Made by a program: the position numbers and the translations under genes
Shown: piece after piece, positions 23,314 through 35,313 of the stretch
Position numbering within the stretch: the stretch's first letter is position 1
Layout of the letters: the number at the start of each line of letters is the position of its first letter
The notes under the pieces: generated by a model
Told to the model about the DNA's origin: nothing
Databases searched by the model: none
The model's input: only the letters and a program-made list of their open reading frames with translations
From: Brassica napus
Taxonomy: Eukaryota; Streptophyta; Magnoliopsida; Brassicales; Brassicaceae
DNA: 64,000 nt
Assembly (NCBI RefSeq): GCF_020379485.1
Contig: NC_063450.1
Location: 32,340,137-32,404,136, forward strand
Direction: 5' to 3'

Positions 23314-24339
23314 CTAGCTGAAGACCCGCGCCTTGCACAAGATGAAAACGCGGAATGAATATTATATATACAATTTACTTTTACATATTATTATTTATTT
23401 TGTGTTCATTACATATTATGAAATAATAATATATTGAATAATTGAGAAGCGAGTAACAATTATGTATATAATAAAATTGGCGTAATCACATAGATCAAAA
23501 TAAGCTCTCTTGTTTATTTTGAATGTTTTTATTGGTAAATAAATAAAAATAATCATTTTATTTATTTTATATGTGATATTGACACAGATATATATATATA
23601 TAGTATATATTAATCTGGATATTTATTAAGTAAGGCTTCCTACTCATATAATTTTATTAATATTTGTATATTATTTGTACCAAAAAAATTAAACCATCAA
23701 TCACAAAATTTTCAGTTTGAGATTTTTAATAATTTTAGTAATTTTATAATTGTTTTTGAAAATTCAATGCAAATTTTAAAATTAAAATATTAAGGTCTCA
23801 ATACTTTTGCAATGAAAATATTGAAATTAACATATTTATGTATTTTTATGGTATATAGTTTAATTTTAATAATATATAAATATATTTATATATATATATA
23901 TATATATATTTAATCTGAATATCTATTAAATGAAACTTCTTATATATATGATTTTATGAACATTTGTATCTTGTTATAACAAAAATATTTAAACCATTGA
24001 TCACGATTTTTTTAATGTGAGACTCTTAACAATATTAGTAATTTATAGTCACTTTAAAATTTATAAAATATAACATATTATATGATTAATGTAATTGTTT
24101 AGTTTTTATTTATTTATGTTAGTCATATTAGGTAATTCCGTAGCTTTTATTTAAGGAAATAAAGAAAAATATTTTTTTTGTACACTACTAATCAATTTTA
24201 TATTTAGTTTAATAAAAAATACAATATATATTTAGATGGACCAACTAATTTTTATAAGGATTCTAAGAATAATCCTTGTGATGACACATAACTACAAAAG
24301 AATGATTGGTGTAGTGCTCCTCAATTTATATATTAGGGA
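23314..24339 (-). mobile_element. Non-autonomous Helitron, copy 2
   Basis: The minus-strand 3' end CTAG is at 23314-23317, followed on that strand by T, preceded by a GCAAGGCGCGGG-containing hairpin region. The 5' end TCCCTAATATATAAATTGAG starts at 24339 after an A. Length is 1,026 bp. It shares both ends and internal landmarks with the Helitron at 9179-10209. It lies between the intact polygalacturonase and its broken copy. Confidence 0.82.
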
Positions 24340-24540
24340 TTGGTCACTCGAACCTATGACTGCGGGTTGTAGGATGAACGTGTTTAAAACTTTCAGCATT
24401 GCTCTGGTTTCAAATTTATATATATGTCTTAAATATTATGTATTACAAGATGAGGAAAGACAGAGACGGATGTAAAGTTTATTCAAGGAAACTGTGGAAT
24501 TATGGTTTCCACTTTGGATCATTACTTCAGAGAAATGTTT
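24340..24540. other. Spacer between Helitron and pseudogene
   Basis: Unique sequence up to the left breakpoint of the duplicated polygalacturonase segment near 24540. Short frames here show no domain. Confidence 0.4.
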
Positions 24541-25169
24541 TTTTTTATTGTAGCAATTGCATTTTCAAGGATGCAATAATCTTGAAATAAATGGAATAAC
24601 CTCATTCGATAGCCCCGAGAAACCGTATCTCAATCCACGACTGCAGACAAGTGAAATAAAAGTTATTGCGCCTCGTGATAGTCCTAACACCGATGGAATT
24701 GATATTTCAACATCAACTGATGTAGAAATATATGACATTATCGTTGGAACTGGTACGGAGTTAGATATCTCTCCTTTTAGAATCACTAAATTTCCAGTTT
24801 CAAATGGTATAATATGTTTATTCGTATTGCATGTTGAAACATTGCAGGAGATGATTGTGTAGCTTTAAACTGTGGAAGTATAAATATCAACATCACAAGG
24901 ATGCAATGTGGTCCTGGACATGGAATAAGGTATATCTTTGATTAGTTTTTCTTTCCAACTTTTATGTGATTTTGTTAATGCCATAAATAGATATTAACTG
25001 CACCTTCAATGAGACGAACAATATAGCGAGAATTAAGATATGGCCGGTAATAAATCTTTAATTATATTTGTCTTTTTTTTTGTGTGCAACAGATGGTTTA
25101 TTTTAATTATATTTATCCATATAAGAATTAAATGAAGTGTTATAATAATGATAGAATTTGTTTTAGTTA

Positions 25170-25499
25170 GGGGATGATTGTAAGGAGCTGTAGCTTTATA
25201 TTTTTGCTTTAGAAATAAAACTGTAGATTTTTTTTACTGTGGTTGTAGATAATTTTGCTGTAGAATATTAGCTGTAGGTTTAAAAAAAATTAATAACTTA
25301 CATATAAATTTTCTAAAGCAAAAAAATAAGTGCTCTAGATTTATGGCTTTCCACAGCTAAAAATAAATTAAAAAGAAAGAAAAATCTATAGCTTTAAAAA
25401 ATCTTTACAAAGCATGATTGACAAAAATTTGAGGTGTAGAAATAATTTAGGCTGTAGAGAGATTTTACGACACTTCTAAATCACTTGCCAATCAACCCT
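25170..25499. mobile_element. Harbinger/Tourist-like MITE in pseudogene intron 8
   Basis: Left end GGGGATGATTG, right end CAATCAACCCT, flanked by TTA at 25167-25169 and 25500-25502. The corresponding intron of the intact gene lacks this segment. The interior is rich in CTGTAG/CTACAG-type words and has no coding capacity. TTA duplication and short inverted repeats point to PIF/Harbinger. Confidence 0.75.
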
Positions 25500-25645
25500 T
25501 TAATTTTAATGTTTAGAATGGAAAATGATATGCAAGGAATATAGTTTTCAACGATATCACGCTCACTGAAACCAAAAATCCAATTATAATCGATCAACAC
25601 TATAACAAGGGACATATCAACGTAGAGGTAAATTATTTTCTCTCT

Positions 25646-25792
25646 GTAAATGTAAGACTTCTAAGTAGAATTAGGCTTTTTTATTATTTTTTTATTTTTT
25701 GTGTATCTTTTACTTAATAGGAATCATTAGCAGTGGTGATTAGCAACGTGAGATTCACGGATATTCATGGAACCTCACGACAAGATGAGATT
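25646..25792 (+). repeat. Duplicated intron 9/exon 10 segment, first copy
   Basis: About 147 bp covering the end of intron 9 and the start of exon 10, repeated at 26484-26631 with several substitutions. The two copies flank the insertion at 25793-26483. Confidence 0.85.
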
Positions 25793-26483
25793 TAAAACCG
25801 GACCAGATACCGATTCGGTATAACTACTGGTTCAGTGGTCGGATCGGTTCAACCGGTCAAACCGGGTTTTCTATTTAAAAATAAATAAATATATACAATC
25901 ATATATTTACACTATATGTATATGGACCTACAATGTAGTTATATATATACCACGTTCTATGTTCTCTTTTATTAATTAGATGATAAATAATAACTATAAG
26001 TTTAGTTATATATACAGTTAACAAGTGAATAATATATCAATTGAAATTGATAAAAAAACAAATGATCGACCATTTAAATTATGAATTTATTTATTTTTAC
26101 AATTAAAAGTTTTTACAATTAAAAGTCTTAAATTTTATGAATATGCATGTCAAAATGAAAATAGAATATGAGGGTCAAAATGAATTTTTAAAAAATATTT
26201 TTTTCTTTTAAAGTAGATTAAAAAGAAAATTAATTAAAGAGTGAAAGTTAATCATTGGTAATAAAATATTAAATTTTAATAACAATTGAAAAACATTAAT
26301 TATATGTTGATTTCTTTAGAATCGGGTTTTGAAGTTGAACCGGGTCACTGGTTTTACCGGTTTTAGCCGGTTTCACCAGTTTTTCTCAAATCCGGGTTTT
26401 AAATCAAACCGGACTCGGCTTCTTCAACGAGTCACAGTCAAACCGTATTGACCGGCCGATCTGGCACAGTTTTCAAAACACTG
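25793..26483. mobile_element. Inserted element with AAAACCGG...CCGG ends in pseudogene exon 10
   Basis: Left end AAAACCGGACCAGAT; the reverse complement of the right end starts CAGTGTTTTGAAAAC and continues with a similar CCAGAT/CCGG pattern, so the ends are imperfect inverted repeats with the left one shorter. Interior AT-rich, no frame. A hAT-type non-autonomous element is likely, though an 8-bp duplication is not seen; instead about 147 bp of target is repeated on each side. Confidence 0.55.
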
Positions 26484-26631
26484 GTAAAATGTAAAACTTC
26501 TAAGTAGAATTTAGGTTTTTTATTATTTTTTTCATTTTTGTGTATATTTTACTTAATATGAATCATTAGTAGTGGTAATTAGCAACGTGACATTCACATA
26601 TATTCATGGAACGTCACGACAAGATGAGATT
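26484..26631 (+). repeat. Duplicated intron 9/exon 10 segment, second copy
   Basis: Second copy of the segment at 25646-25792; it continues into the rest of exon 10. Confidence 0.85.
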
Positions 26632-26989
26632 ATAAAGATAGATTGCAGCGAAGTCACATTTTGCAAAGATCTAGTTCTAGATTGAATTGATATTTACTAC
26701 GGTCGATGGAAATAAGCCAGTAATTGAATGCAGTAACGCGTATGGAAAATCGACCAATGCTTATGATGGTTGCTTGAAGACACAGTAATATATCTTTATA
26801 TATCAAATTAATTTAATTTATAAATTCAGAATAATATATCAGATGAATGTAATAGTATATTATCATTTATCAACTATTATAAATTCATGATTAAATAAAA
26901 TTGTTTTATGTGTTAGATCATGTTGGTTTATTCATGATGATGGTTGATGCCATCAAAAGATGTCTGATTTTTGGTGTGTAAAATATTAT

Positions 26990-27273
26990 ATCTTTTCTGG
27001 TCATCTTAGTTTTGCAATTGACTATTTTGTGTGTTTTCGTAGGAAGTCTTCTAACTATTCTTTATAACCAAAAAATAGAAGTATTCTCTAATAAGCATAT
27101 TAGTTTTGCAATTGACCAAAGTTTTAGATTTTTGACTTTTCAAAGAAACATGCCGTATAAATATTTTCAGGGAAGAATTCTATAGAAGTTTTAGTACCGT
27201 CACATGAAGTCTTCGAAGTGTCGCAAGAAGTCTGCGTAGATTAGTATTGCAATTGACAATAAAGAATTAAACA
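26990..27273. repeat. GAAGTCTTC-type dispersed repeat, left part
   Basis: Contains GGAAGTCTTCT, GAAGTCTTCGAAGTGTCGCAAG and TTTTGCAATTGAC. Inverse and related versions occur just right of the following Helitron (29330-29760), so the Helitron probably entered a larger repeat with inverted arms. Family unknown to me. Confidence 0.5.
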
Positions 27274-29322
27274 TCCCTATATATTAATCTTGGAGCATTA
27301 CAACATGTTTTCGTAGCCTTGTGTCAACACTAGGATGATTCTTAGAATCCTTAGAAAAATAAGTTGGTCTATATAAATATATATTATTTTTTTATTAAAC
27401 TAACTATGAAATTGATCAGTAGCGTACAAAATAATATTCTCAATTCTTTCTTTAAATAAAAGCTACGGAATTACCTAGTTTGATTAACCTATATATGACA
27501 ATTAATGATTATGAATAATACATATTTGATAACAATTTTTGTATCCTCTCTCTTTTTTACTTAATTTTATATTATTAAAATAAATTTAAATCACATTAAG
27601 CATATAGTAAAAAAATTAGATTTTTTCTAATAATTTATATTTTGAGTTTTTAAAATGACTATAAATTGTAAAAGTCCCACATTGAAAACTTTGTGATCAA
27701 TGGTTTTTTTCAAGCAAGTGACAAATGATCGTAAATCATATGAATATGAAGTCTCACTAATAGATATATATATATATATATATTAATATCATTTAAATTA
27801 AATTATATACTATATAAAAATATATAATATGTTAATTTTCAAGTTTGCATTAAAAATATCGGGATATTAATAGTTTAATTTTGAAATTTGTATTGAAAAA
27901 TCTCACATTAAAAGTTTTGTGATTAACGGTTTATATTTTTGTTACAGAAAACATACAAATGTTAATAAAATCATATGAGTAGGAAGTGTCAATAATAAAT
28001 ATTTATATTAAAATATACTCTATATATATCAATGACAATATCAATAAAGTTTAATTATATACCATATAAAGTAAATATAATGATTGTTTTGATTTATTTA
28101 CCAAAAACATGATTGTAAATAAACAAAAGGTATGGGTTATGATTTATGTGCTTACTATAATGTATATACTTTTATTTATAAAACATATTTTTTAAATAGG
28201 TGGTTTCTAATATATTATTTGATCTTGCCAATGCTAGAAATGCACTTCTTCAAATCGAAGTGTTTTTTAATATTGAAAGCACTATATACATATTATTTCA
28301 TTCAGATTAAATAATTTAGTCCTGATTTTTATTCCTAAAAAGCTTTTAATGAAATATCATGACAAGATTTCAATCACCTCTTTTTGAGTTTGTTCGAAGA
28401 ATGAAAGATTTGATCATTTGTCTAATATTTGTTTCTCCCTAATATCATATCTTGATATTATAATTGTAAGAATAAGAGATTTGAACTATTTATTATAATT
28501 TTTTTGGTTCATCATTTAATAAATCAAACAGTTCTTAGTTTATACATAGCTTACATATACTAAAATTGTAGAGTATTATATATACATTTTTATCGGTATA
28601 CTCTTAAGTAACTAAACCTCAAAAGCATAAGTTAATAAAATAAGTAATTTATTTTGTTGTTTTGGAATTAGATGATTTTTAGACTGAACTGGTGAATATA
28701 TACTAAACAGACATTTATATTTATAGTATGCACTTACATTCTATAACAGTTTGATATATTAGATTTGAACATTAACCTGTGAATAGAGATTGGCGGTGAT
28801 TTTCTTGAAAATTTTGATTCATCGATATGTATATGGAGTGGAACTAATTTTTACAGATGTCCATCTTTTTAAATTGACACTTATGTAATTCACCGAATTA
28901 ATAGAAGAAGTTAAAAAAAAAAAGAAACAAAACTCATATCAGTGAAACAGAAACAAGAAAGAAAGCACAAGTGTATAGAGGTAAAAAATAAAATAACTTA
29001 TGGAGAGTCAATAGTAAACAAATCGAGAGCAGAAAATCTTATCTACTTTCGTCATTTTACAATCGATGTTGCATATCTGGTTTTGATGATCTGATCAGCC
29101 GCAAAACTTAATTTTTCTTTTGTGCATATAAAGTCTTAAAATAATTAAAATGAGTTGTAATATGTTCACTCTTCAACAACGATGATACATTTAAGAGACC
29201 AACATTTGTATTCGTCATTTTACAATCAATAAAAAGTTTAGTGTTGCAAAATGTTAAAACCATATAATGACCAATCATTAGCATAAAACTCACGCCGCAC
29301 ATGCACACGGGTTATCATCTAG
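27274..29322 (+). mobile_element. Helitron-like element, copy 3, possibly composite
   Basis: The 5' end TCCCTATATATTAATCTTGG at 27274 follows A and resembles copies 1 and 2, including GATTCTTAGAATC and GTTGGTCTA landmarks. From about 28120 it no longer follows the ~1-kb family. A 3' end with CCGCACATGCACACGGG, then ATCTAG|T, lies at 29322. Either one 2,049-bp Helitron with extra sequence or a truncated copy fused to another Helitron's 3' end. Short frames here are not credible genes. Confidence 0.55.
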
Positions 29323-30034
29323 TTTAATATTAATTAGAAGACTTCTTAGGAAGTTTTTTGGCAGCCTTCTTTTGTTTTACTCAAGGATTCTGGTCAAACC
29401 TGTAGAAGAGTTCTATAAAAGTCTTCTCTCAAAAATTCAAACATGGTCAAGTGCAAAACTAACATATGAAGATTTCTTGCGACACTTTGAAGACTTAGAA
29501 GTCTTCTTTGGAAAAGTCAAATATCTGAAAACTTTGGTCAATTGAAAAATTAACTTAATTATCGGAGAAGACTTCTCTACAATTTTTCTCTTGTATTTTC
29601 GAAAAAAAAATCAAAAAAAAGTAAGCCAATATTTATAAAGAAAGACTCTTCCTCCGTAAATTTACAAAGAAAGACTCTTCCTTCGTTAATTTTCAATCGC
29701 AAAGGAAGACTTCTTTCTACGTCAATATTTAATAAACTTACATTTCTCATAATTTAAAATGAATTTTAAGATTTTCTTGTTATTTCAAGTGTATTGGTCA
29801 AAATTAGGGCTCATTAATGAAATTCATAACTTAATTGGTTTATAATTATGAGGTTACAAACATTCATGTTTATTAATGTTTCTAGCTATTGAGAGAAGAC
29901 TTTTTAAGAAGTATGCTGGGAAAAGTCTTCTCCGTTAGTTTTTGTAAAACTTGTATTTCAAGAGTGTTAAATAACGACAAGATATATTTTTAAACTTTTA
30001 AAAATATTAAGTAGTTTTAAGAATATCAAGTCTG
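29323..30034. repeat. GAAGTCTTC-type dispersed repeat, right part
   Basis: Many AGAAGACTTC / GAAGTCTTCT words and a segment (29440-29550) that is roughly the inverse of 27040-27140. No frame. Similar words recur at 32980-34080. Confidence 0.5.
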
Positions 30035-32430
30035 GTGGTGTAGCCTGGTGATGGAGTGTGTCTCTTCTGCTCAATATCAAGTTCTGATCAATGGTACACC
30101 CTATGGAGACATTAAACCGACAAGAGGGCTGAGGCAAGGAGACCCACTGTCCCCTTATCTATTTGTAATATGCACAGAACTGCTGATTCAAAGGCTGAAA
30201 AAAGAAGAGAGCACAGGAGAGATTACAGGACTTAAAGTGGCAAGGGGTGCACCGGCGGTATCACATTTGTTGTATGCGGATGACAGTATGTTCTACTGCA
30301 AAGGGAACAACGAGGAGCTAGAGAACCTCACACGGATTCTGAGAAGTTATAGTTTGGTGTCGGGGCAGCGTATCAATTATCAAAAATCCAGCATCTACTT
30401 TGGCAAACCCCTTCCAGAGGAAAGGAGACCCGATATCAAACAACTACTTGGGATAGAACAAGAGGGAGGAGATGGAATCTATCTCGGCCTTCCTGAAGCT
30501 TTTGGTGGGTCAAAGGTGTCAATCCTGAGCTATCTGAAGGAAAGATTGAGCGAAAAAGTGCAAGGGTGGCAGACTAGGTTCCTCTCTCCAGCAGGAAAGG
30601 AAGTTCTGTTGAAGGCGGTGGCTCTGGCTCTACCAACCTATACTATGTCGTGTTTCCTTTTACCAAAGACGGTCTGCAAAAAAGATAGTCTCAGTGATGT
30701 CTGAATTCTGGTGGAGGAATAAGAAAGAATCCCGAGGAATCTATTGGAAGAGTTGGGAGTACCTCTGTCAACCGAAAACAGTTGGGGCTCTTGGATTCAG
30801 GGACACATTTTCAATATAGCACTGCTAGGAAAGCAACTCTGGCGTCTATTGTCTCATAAGGATTCCTTGCTCGCGAAAAATTTTCAAGAGCAGATTCTAC
30901 GCAAAATAAGACCCCCTAAATGCTAGTCTGGGATCGAGGCCGTCTTACGCATGGAGGAGTACTCACGCAGCTCAACAGTTAATAAAACAAGGAGCAATAA
31001 TGGTGATTGGGAATGGCGATGATGCTAAAATTTGGCAAGATCAATGGCTAGACCAGAAGCCTGCAAGGAAGGCTCAGGTTATGAGAAGTTCAGGAGAACT
31101 AGTGCTCGATTATGTAAGCCAACCTGAGAGTCAAGGATTTCCTGATCAACCAAGGTAGGGAGTGGAACCACAGTGTGTTAGAAAGGTTGTTCCCAACGGA
31201 GGAGAGGAGGAAGATTGAATTGATAAGACCCTGCGGGAATGGTAGTAAAGATGTATTGGTCTGGGACTTCAATAACACATGACATTACTCAGTAAAATCA
31301 GGATATTGGGTCCAGTTCAATATCATCAACAAAAGTAACAGCAGAGAGGAGTTAACACAGCCGAGCCTAGACAGTCTCTATCAGCTAGTGTGGGCCAGTA
31401 CTGAGTCAAGCCCAAAAGTGAAGCACTTCCTTTGGAGATGTATCAGTAACTCTCTACCAGTTGCTCACAATATGTCCAGGCGACACATTGCAAGAGATGG
31501 GGACTGCCTTCGTTGTGGTCAAGTTGGAGAAACAGTGAATCATGTTCTGTTCCAGCGCCCATTCGCAAGATTGGTTTGGGCCTTGTCTCCGATCCCAGCG
31601 CCTCCAGAAGATGTCATGGGGAATTCTCTGTACTCAAATATCGATCACGCTTTAAACATCAAGAAAGCCTACCCAAGAGATGAGGTACAAAGTGAAATGG
31701 TTCCATGGTTGCTATGGAGATTATGGAAGTGTAGGAACAAACTGTTGTTTAACGGAAAAGAGTATGAAGCGATGAGTATTTTGAGGAAAGCTCGTGAGGA
31801 TGCAGATGAATGGGAAAGGAGAAAGCAGGTTAACTTGAGTGTGGAAGGAAATAAGAGGGTGACACACCCCATTAACACTTCGCAGGCAAAACCGTGGAAA
31901 CCACCTCCCACAAATTGGTTGAAATGCAACTCGGATGGAGCTTGGCATAAAGATAGGCTTAATAGTGGTGTGGGGTGGTTATGCAGAGATGGGGAAGGTC
32001 GGTTGTTATGCGCGGGAGCGAGTGTAGTTACAGGGCTGGAATCGAGTATTAGAACAGAGGCTGAGGCACTTCAATGGGCAGATGAATCTATGGCAAGGTT
32101 CAGGTAGGATAAGATTATCTTTGAATCTGATTCCTTGTCACTGGTTAAGATGTTGAATGAGGAAGAAGAGGTCTGGCCGATGCTATTACCGGTAATAGAA
32201 GCGATTTGTCAAGCTCTGAAACAAATCTCGAGTGTCGAAGTGAGGTTTTATCCAAGAGGTGGTAATAAGGCAGCTAACAGAATAATAAAGGAGACTTTCA
32301 CATTTGTGTCCAATGTCTCTAAGTTATATTCTGTAGTGCCAGAGTGGATAAAATTCCAAGTAGAGTCTGACAAAAGTTGTATGGTGAAAAAGTTGGTTAA
32401 TTGAAGTTGATGTTGAGTTAAAAAAAAAAG
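30035..32430 (+). pseudogene. 5'-truncated LINE (L1-type non-LTR retrotransposon) pseudogene
   Basis: Similarity begins inside the reverse transcriptase: RGLRQGDPLSPYLF, then YADD near 30275-30286, then SGQRINYQKS. The first frame (30048-30704) is broken by a frameshift at about 30680 and continues in other frames with FWWRNKK- and GALGFRD-like segments. At 31388-32107 come a zinc-binding module (HFLWRCISNSLP, CLRCGQVGETVNH) and an RNase H domain (CNSDGAW, TEAEAL), interrupted by an in-frame TAG at 32105; the rest (ESDSLSLVKM) runs to 32404. An A-run at 32420-32429 is the tail. No convincing target duplication found. Confidence 0.9.
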
Positions 32431-34074
32431 ATCATAAGATATTTTTAATTTTCATGAGATTTAAGTAACTTCGAAGTCATATATCTATACATATTTAGTG
32501 TTATGAACTTATTTTATGATTGTTATGTTTTGGAACTTATATCATTGTGTTACAAACTTATTTTTATGTTGGTTATGTTTTTGAACTTATATTATTGAGT
32601 TATGAACTTATTGTTATGTTGAACTTGTGTCAACTGTTATATTATAAGGCTCTCTTTTAATTTTCACAACCATAATCTTAACAAAATATTTACAGTGAAG
32701 ACAATAGTTTATGATCAGATGAACATGAATAAATGAAACAAGCATTAAAATATTTTTTTAATATATTAGAGATAAAATAAATATATTATTTACAACACTA
32801 TATAATCTATCAAAACAAGAGTCTCGTAACCATAAAAGAAAACTAAACTTTAAGTGAAATTTGACCGTAAATTAGAAGCCATCTAATTCGCAATCAAATT
32901 TCACTTAAAATTTAATCCTATTAAATTTTAATTTTCCACTTAAATTTTTCGTTTAAATTCTAATATTCCTCTTAATTCGTGTGAAGTCTTCTGAGAATTC
33001 TACTTGAGAAGTCTGCTCGTGAAGTATTTCGAGAAGTTTTCTGAGAAGTCTTCCGAGAAGTCTTCTATGAAGTCTGATATATGATCTTCATTTCTTTAAA
33101 AACTGCATATCTAAAAATGTTTAAAATGATTTCAAGCAAAGAAAAGTTTCAAAAAATAAAACTTTTAAACTTAAATTAGAAAAAAAAACAATTACAAAAA
33201 CATAAAAACACAAAAATACAAGTCCAAATTTATAGATACCTTTAAAGGAGTAGAAGATAACAACCATGAAATAAAAAACCTGCAAAAACAAGATAAAGTA
33301 GTGAGAAAAACATGAAACAATACATTTTTGCTGCAGCCATTTGAGAGGAAGAGAGAGAATAAGTAAATTTTCTTTATATAAAAAAAATTTCAATTTGGCT
33401 AAATATTTTCGGTTCAGAAGACTTCCTGGAAATTCTTCTAACATAAAATGCACTAGAAGACTTCCCAAGAATCTTCTAAACCCTATTTTTACTATTGTCA
33501 CAAAAGGCTTCTGAGGAAGATTTCTCCAGAAATCAAAAAGACTTTTGGAGAAATCTACTAATGAAGTCCGACTCAGATCTGAAAAACATGCATATCCAAA
33601 ACAATGAAATGGCTTCAAATAATAAATAAAACAATCACATTAGGTTCAATTTGTAACTTTTTAAAATCTAACATATAAAAACACAAGAATACATATCCAA
33701 AATTTATAGATCTACCTTTAAAAGAGTAGAAGATGAAAAACATGAAATTAAAAACCTGCAAAAACAAGATAAAGTAGTGAGAAAAACATGAGACAAAAAT
33801 ATGAGAAATTGATGTAAAATTTGGTGTTTTCAAGTTTAAAGAGATTGAAGAGAGGTTGGGGAGTTTTATAGTGGGAAACATTACATTTTTTGTTGCAGCC
33901 ATTTGAGATGAAGAGAGAGAGAATGCGTAAAAAAAATTTATATAAGGAGACAAAAAATCCAATTAAGTTAAATATTTTTGGTTCAGAAGACTTCCTGGGA
34001 AGTCTTTTCACATAAAATGTACTAGCCTATATTTACTATTCGACTTAGAAGATTTCTCAAGAAGACTTCCAAGA
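32431..34074. repeat. Dispersed repeat region with a diverged tandem duplication
   Basis: Two similar segments, about 33110-33560 and 33630-34050, each run in the same order through AAACCTGCAAAAACAAGATA, AAGTAGTGAGAAAAACATGA, a GCAGCCATTTGAGA box, GAGAGAGAATA/GAATG and GGTTCAGAAGACTTCCTGG. AGAAGACTTCC/GAAGTCTTC words lie between and around them (32985-33070, 33415-33560, 33985-34070). The minus-strand frames here are Phe/Leu-rich readings of the repeat and lack domains. Confidence 0.6.
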
Positions 34075-34770
34075 AGAATTTATATCTTTCCGTATATGTT
34101 ATATTTTAAATTTTTGTAAAACGACTATAAATTACTAAAAATATAAAAATATTCTCAAATTGAATTTTTTTAATCAGTGGTTTAACTTTTTGTTATACAA
34201 GATACAAATGATCATAAATTTTCTGGTTAAAAATAGATATATATATATATATATATATATTTAGTATTGTGTAAATTAAACTATATACCATATAAAATAC
34301 ATGTTATTTTAATTTAAAATTTTGCATTAATTTTTTAAAATAATTATAAATTACTAAGACTATCAAAAGTCTCACATTAAATTTTTTGTTATCAATATTT
34401 AAAAAAAATACAAATGATCATAAAAAATGTATGAGTATGAAGCTTTATTTGATAAATTATCATATTAAAATATTATATATATATGTTAATCATTTAAATT
34501 TAATTATATACTATATAAAACAGATAAAATAATTTTTTTGATTTATTTATTATAAAATGATTGTAAATAAACAAGAGTAATTATTTTGATTAATGTGCTA
34601 GCACCAATTTAATTATATACATAATATTTACTGAATTTCCAATTTAATATATATATTTATCATTATATTATTTCATAATATGTAAAAAATAAAATAAATA
34701 ATAATATGTAAACTAATTTATATAGACAATGTTCATTCCGTGCAAGACGACAATATTAACCTATATAATA
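34075..34770 (+). mobile_element. Helitron-family fragment (3' half)
   Basis: Shares AATTAAACTATATACCATATAAAA, GATTGTAAATAAACAA and TTTCATAATATGTAAAAAATAAAA stretches with the Helitron copies at 9179, 23314 and 27274, in the same order and plus orientation. The terminal hairpin and CTAG end are not recognisable. Confidence 0.5.
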
Positions 34771-35075
34771 TGTATGCAATCATTCATAATATGTATGTAT
34801 TAATCTATTTCGCTATAAGTTAGAAGCCCAAAACTCTTGCTTTTTTACTAGAAGGGTGAGCACGACCTGATCATATACTGTAGTGTTACATAATATACTG
34901 TGGTGTAGATCACCAATAATTATATATTTTTTTTATAAAGTTATGATTCATCTCTCAACTTTTCTTTTGGTTGTATTCTGAAAAAATAGCAACTATTCTA
35001 ACCTATATCTTCTATACATAATTACCAACACACACTAACTACTCTTTCATATGATCTCATGAATCCGCACACTAA

Positions 35076-35313
35076 AAGTCTAACTGGTGACCATTACAGG
35101 AACATTAGGAATAAGTAGGAAAAAAATGATATTAGTGAATAAAAAAAAATGATTCCTTATCGATTTTAGTGAGGAACAAATTTGTTCAATATTCCTCTAA
35201 AATAAAAAGAATGAGAATGAATGCAGAGGAAAAACAATTCCTTGTAAATGGTAAATTTTTTTAGGAATTGTAAGGAATACATTATTCTCTTTCATTGGTC
35301 ACCAGTTACACCC
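35076..35313. mobile_element. Harbinger/Tourist-like MITE
   Basis: Imperfect inverted ends: AAGTCTAACTGGTGACCAT on the left and GGTCACCAGTTACACCC on the right, flanked by TAA (35073-35075 and 35314-35316). The 238-bp body has complementary AGGAAT/ATTCCT stretches and can fold back. No coding. Confidence 0.72.

Larger units (their letters stand above)
24556..26788 (+). pseudogene. Partial, broken tandem copy of the polygalacturonase gene (exons 6-10)
   Basis: Closely matches exons 6-10, introns and 3' flank of the gene at 19772-22545; exons 1-5 are absent. Exon 6 has small deletions and a frameshift near 24625-24655, and the APGD segment reads APRD. Exon 8 is cut down to its last part (near 24998-25045), losing VGSLG. 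Intron 8 holds a 330-bp MITE (25170-25499). Exon 10 is split by a 691-bp insertion flanked by duplicated exon sequence, and a stop interrupts it near 26683. It cannot encode an active enzyme. Confidence 0.9.

Noticed and set aside
32432..32450. Target duplication for the LINE at 30035 (AAGATATTTTTAA versus AAGATATATTTTTAA near 29979)
   Set aside because: The two copies differ by an indel and the left one lies about 50 bp from the start of LINE similarity, so it could be chance in AT-rich DNA.
33121..34011. Phe/Leu-rich minus-strand frames that look like membrane proteins
   Set aside because: The frames come from a T-rich tandemly duplicated repeat and the two copies do not preserve the same reading frame.
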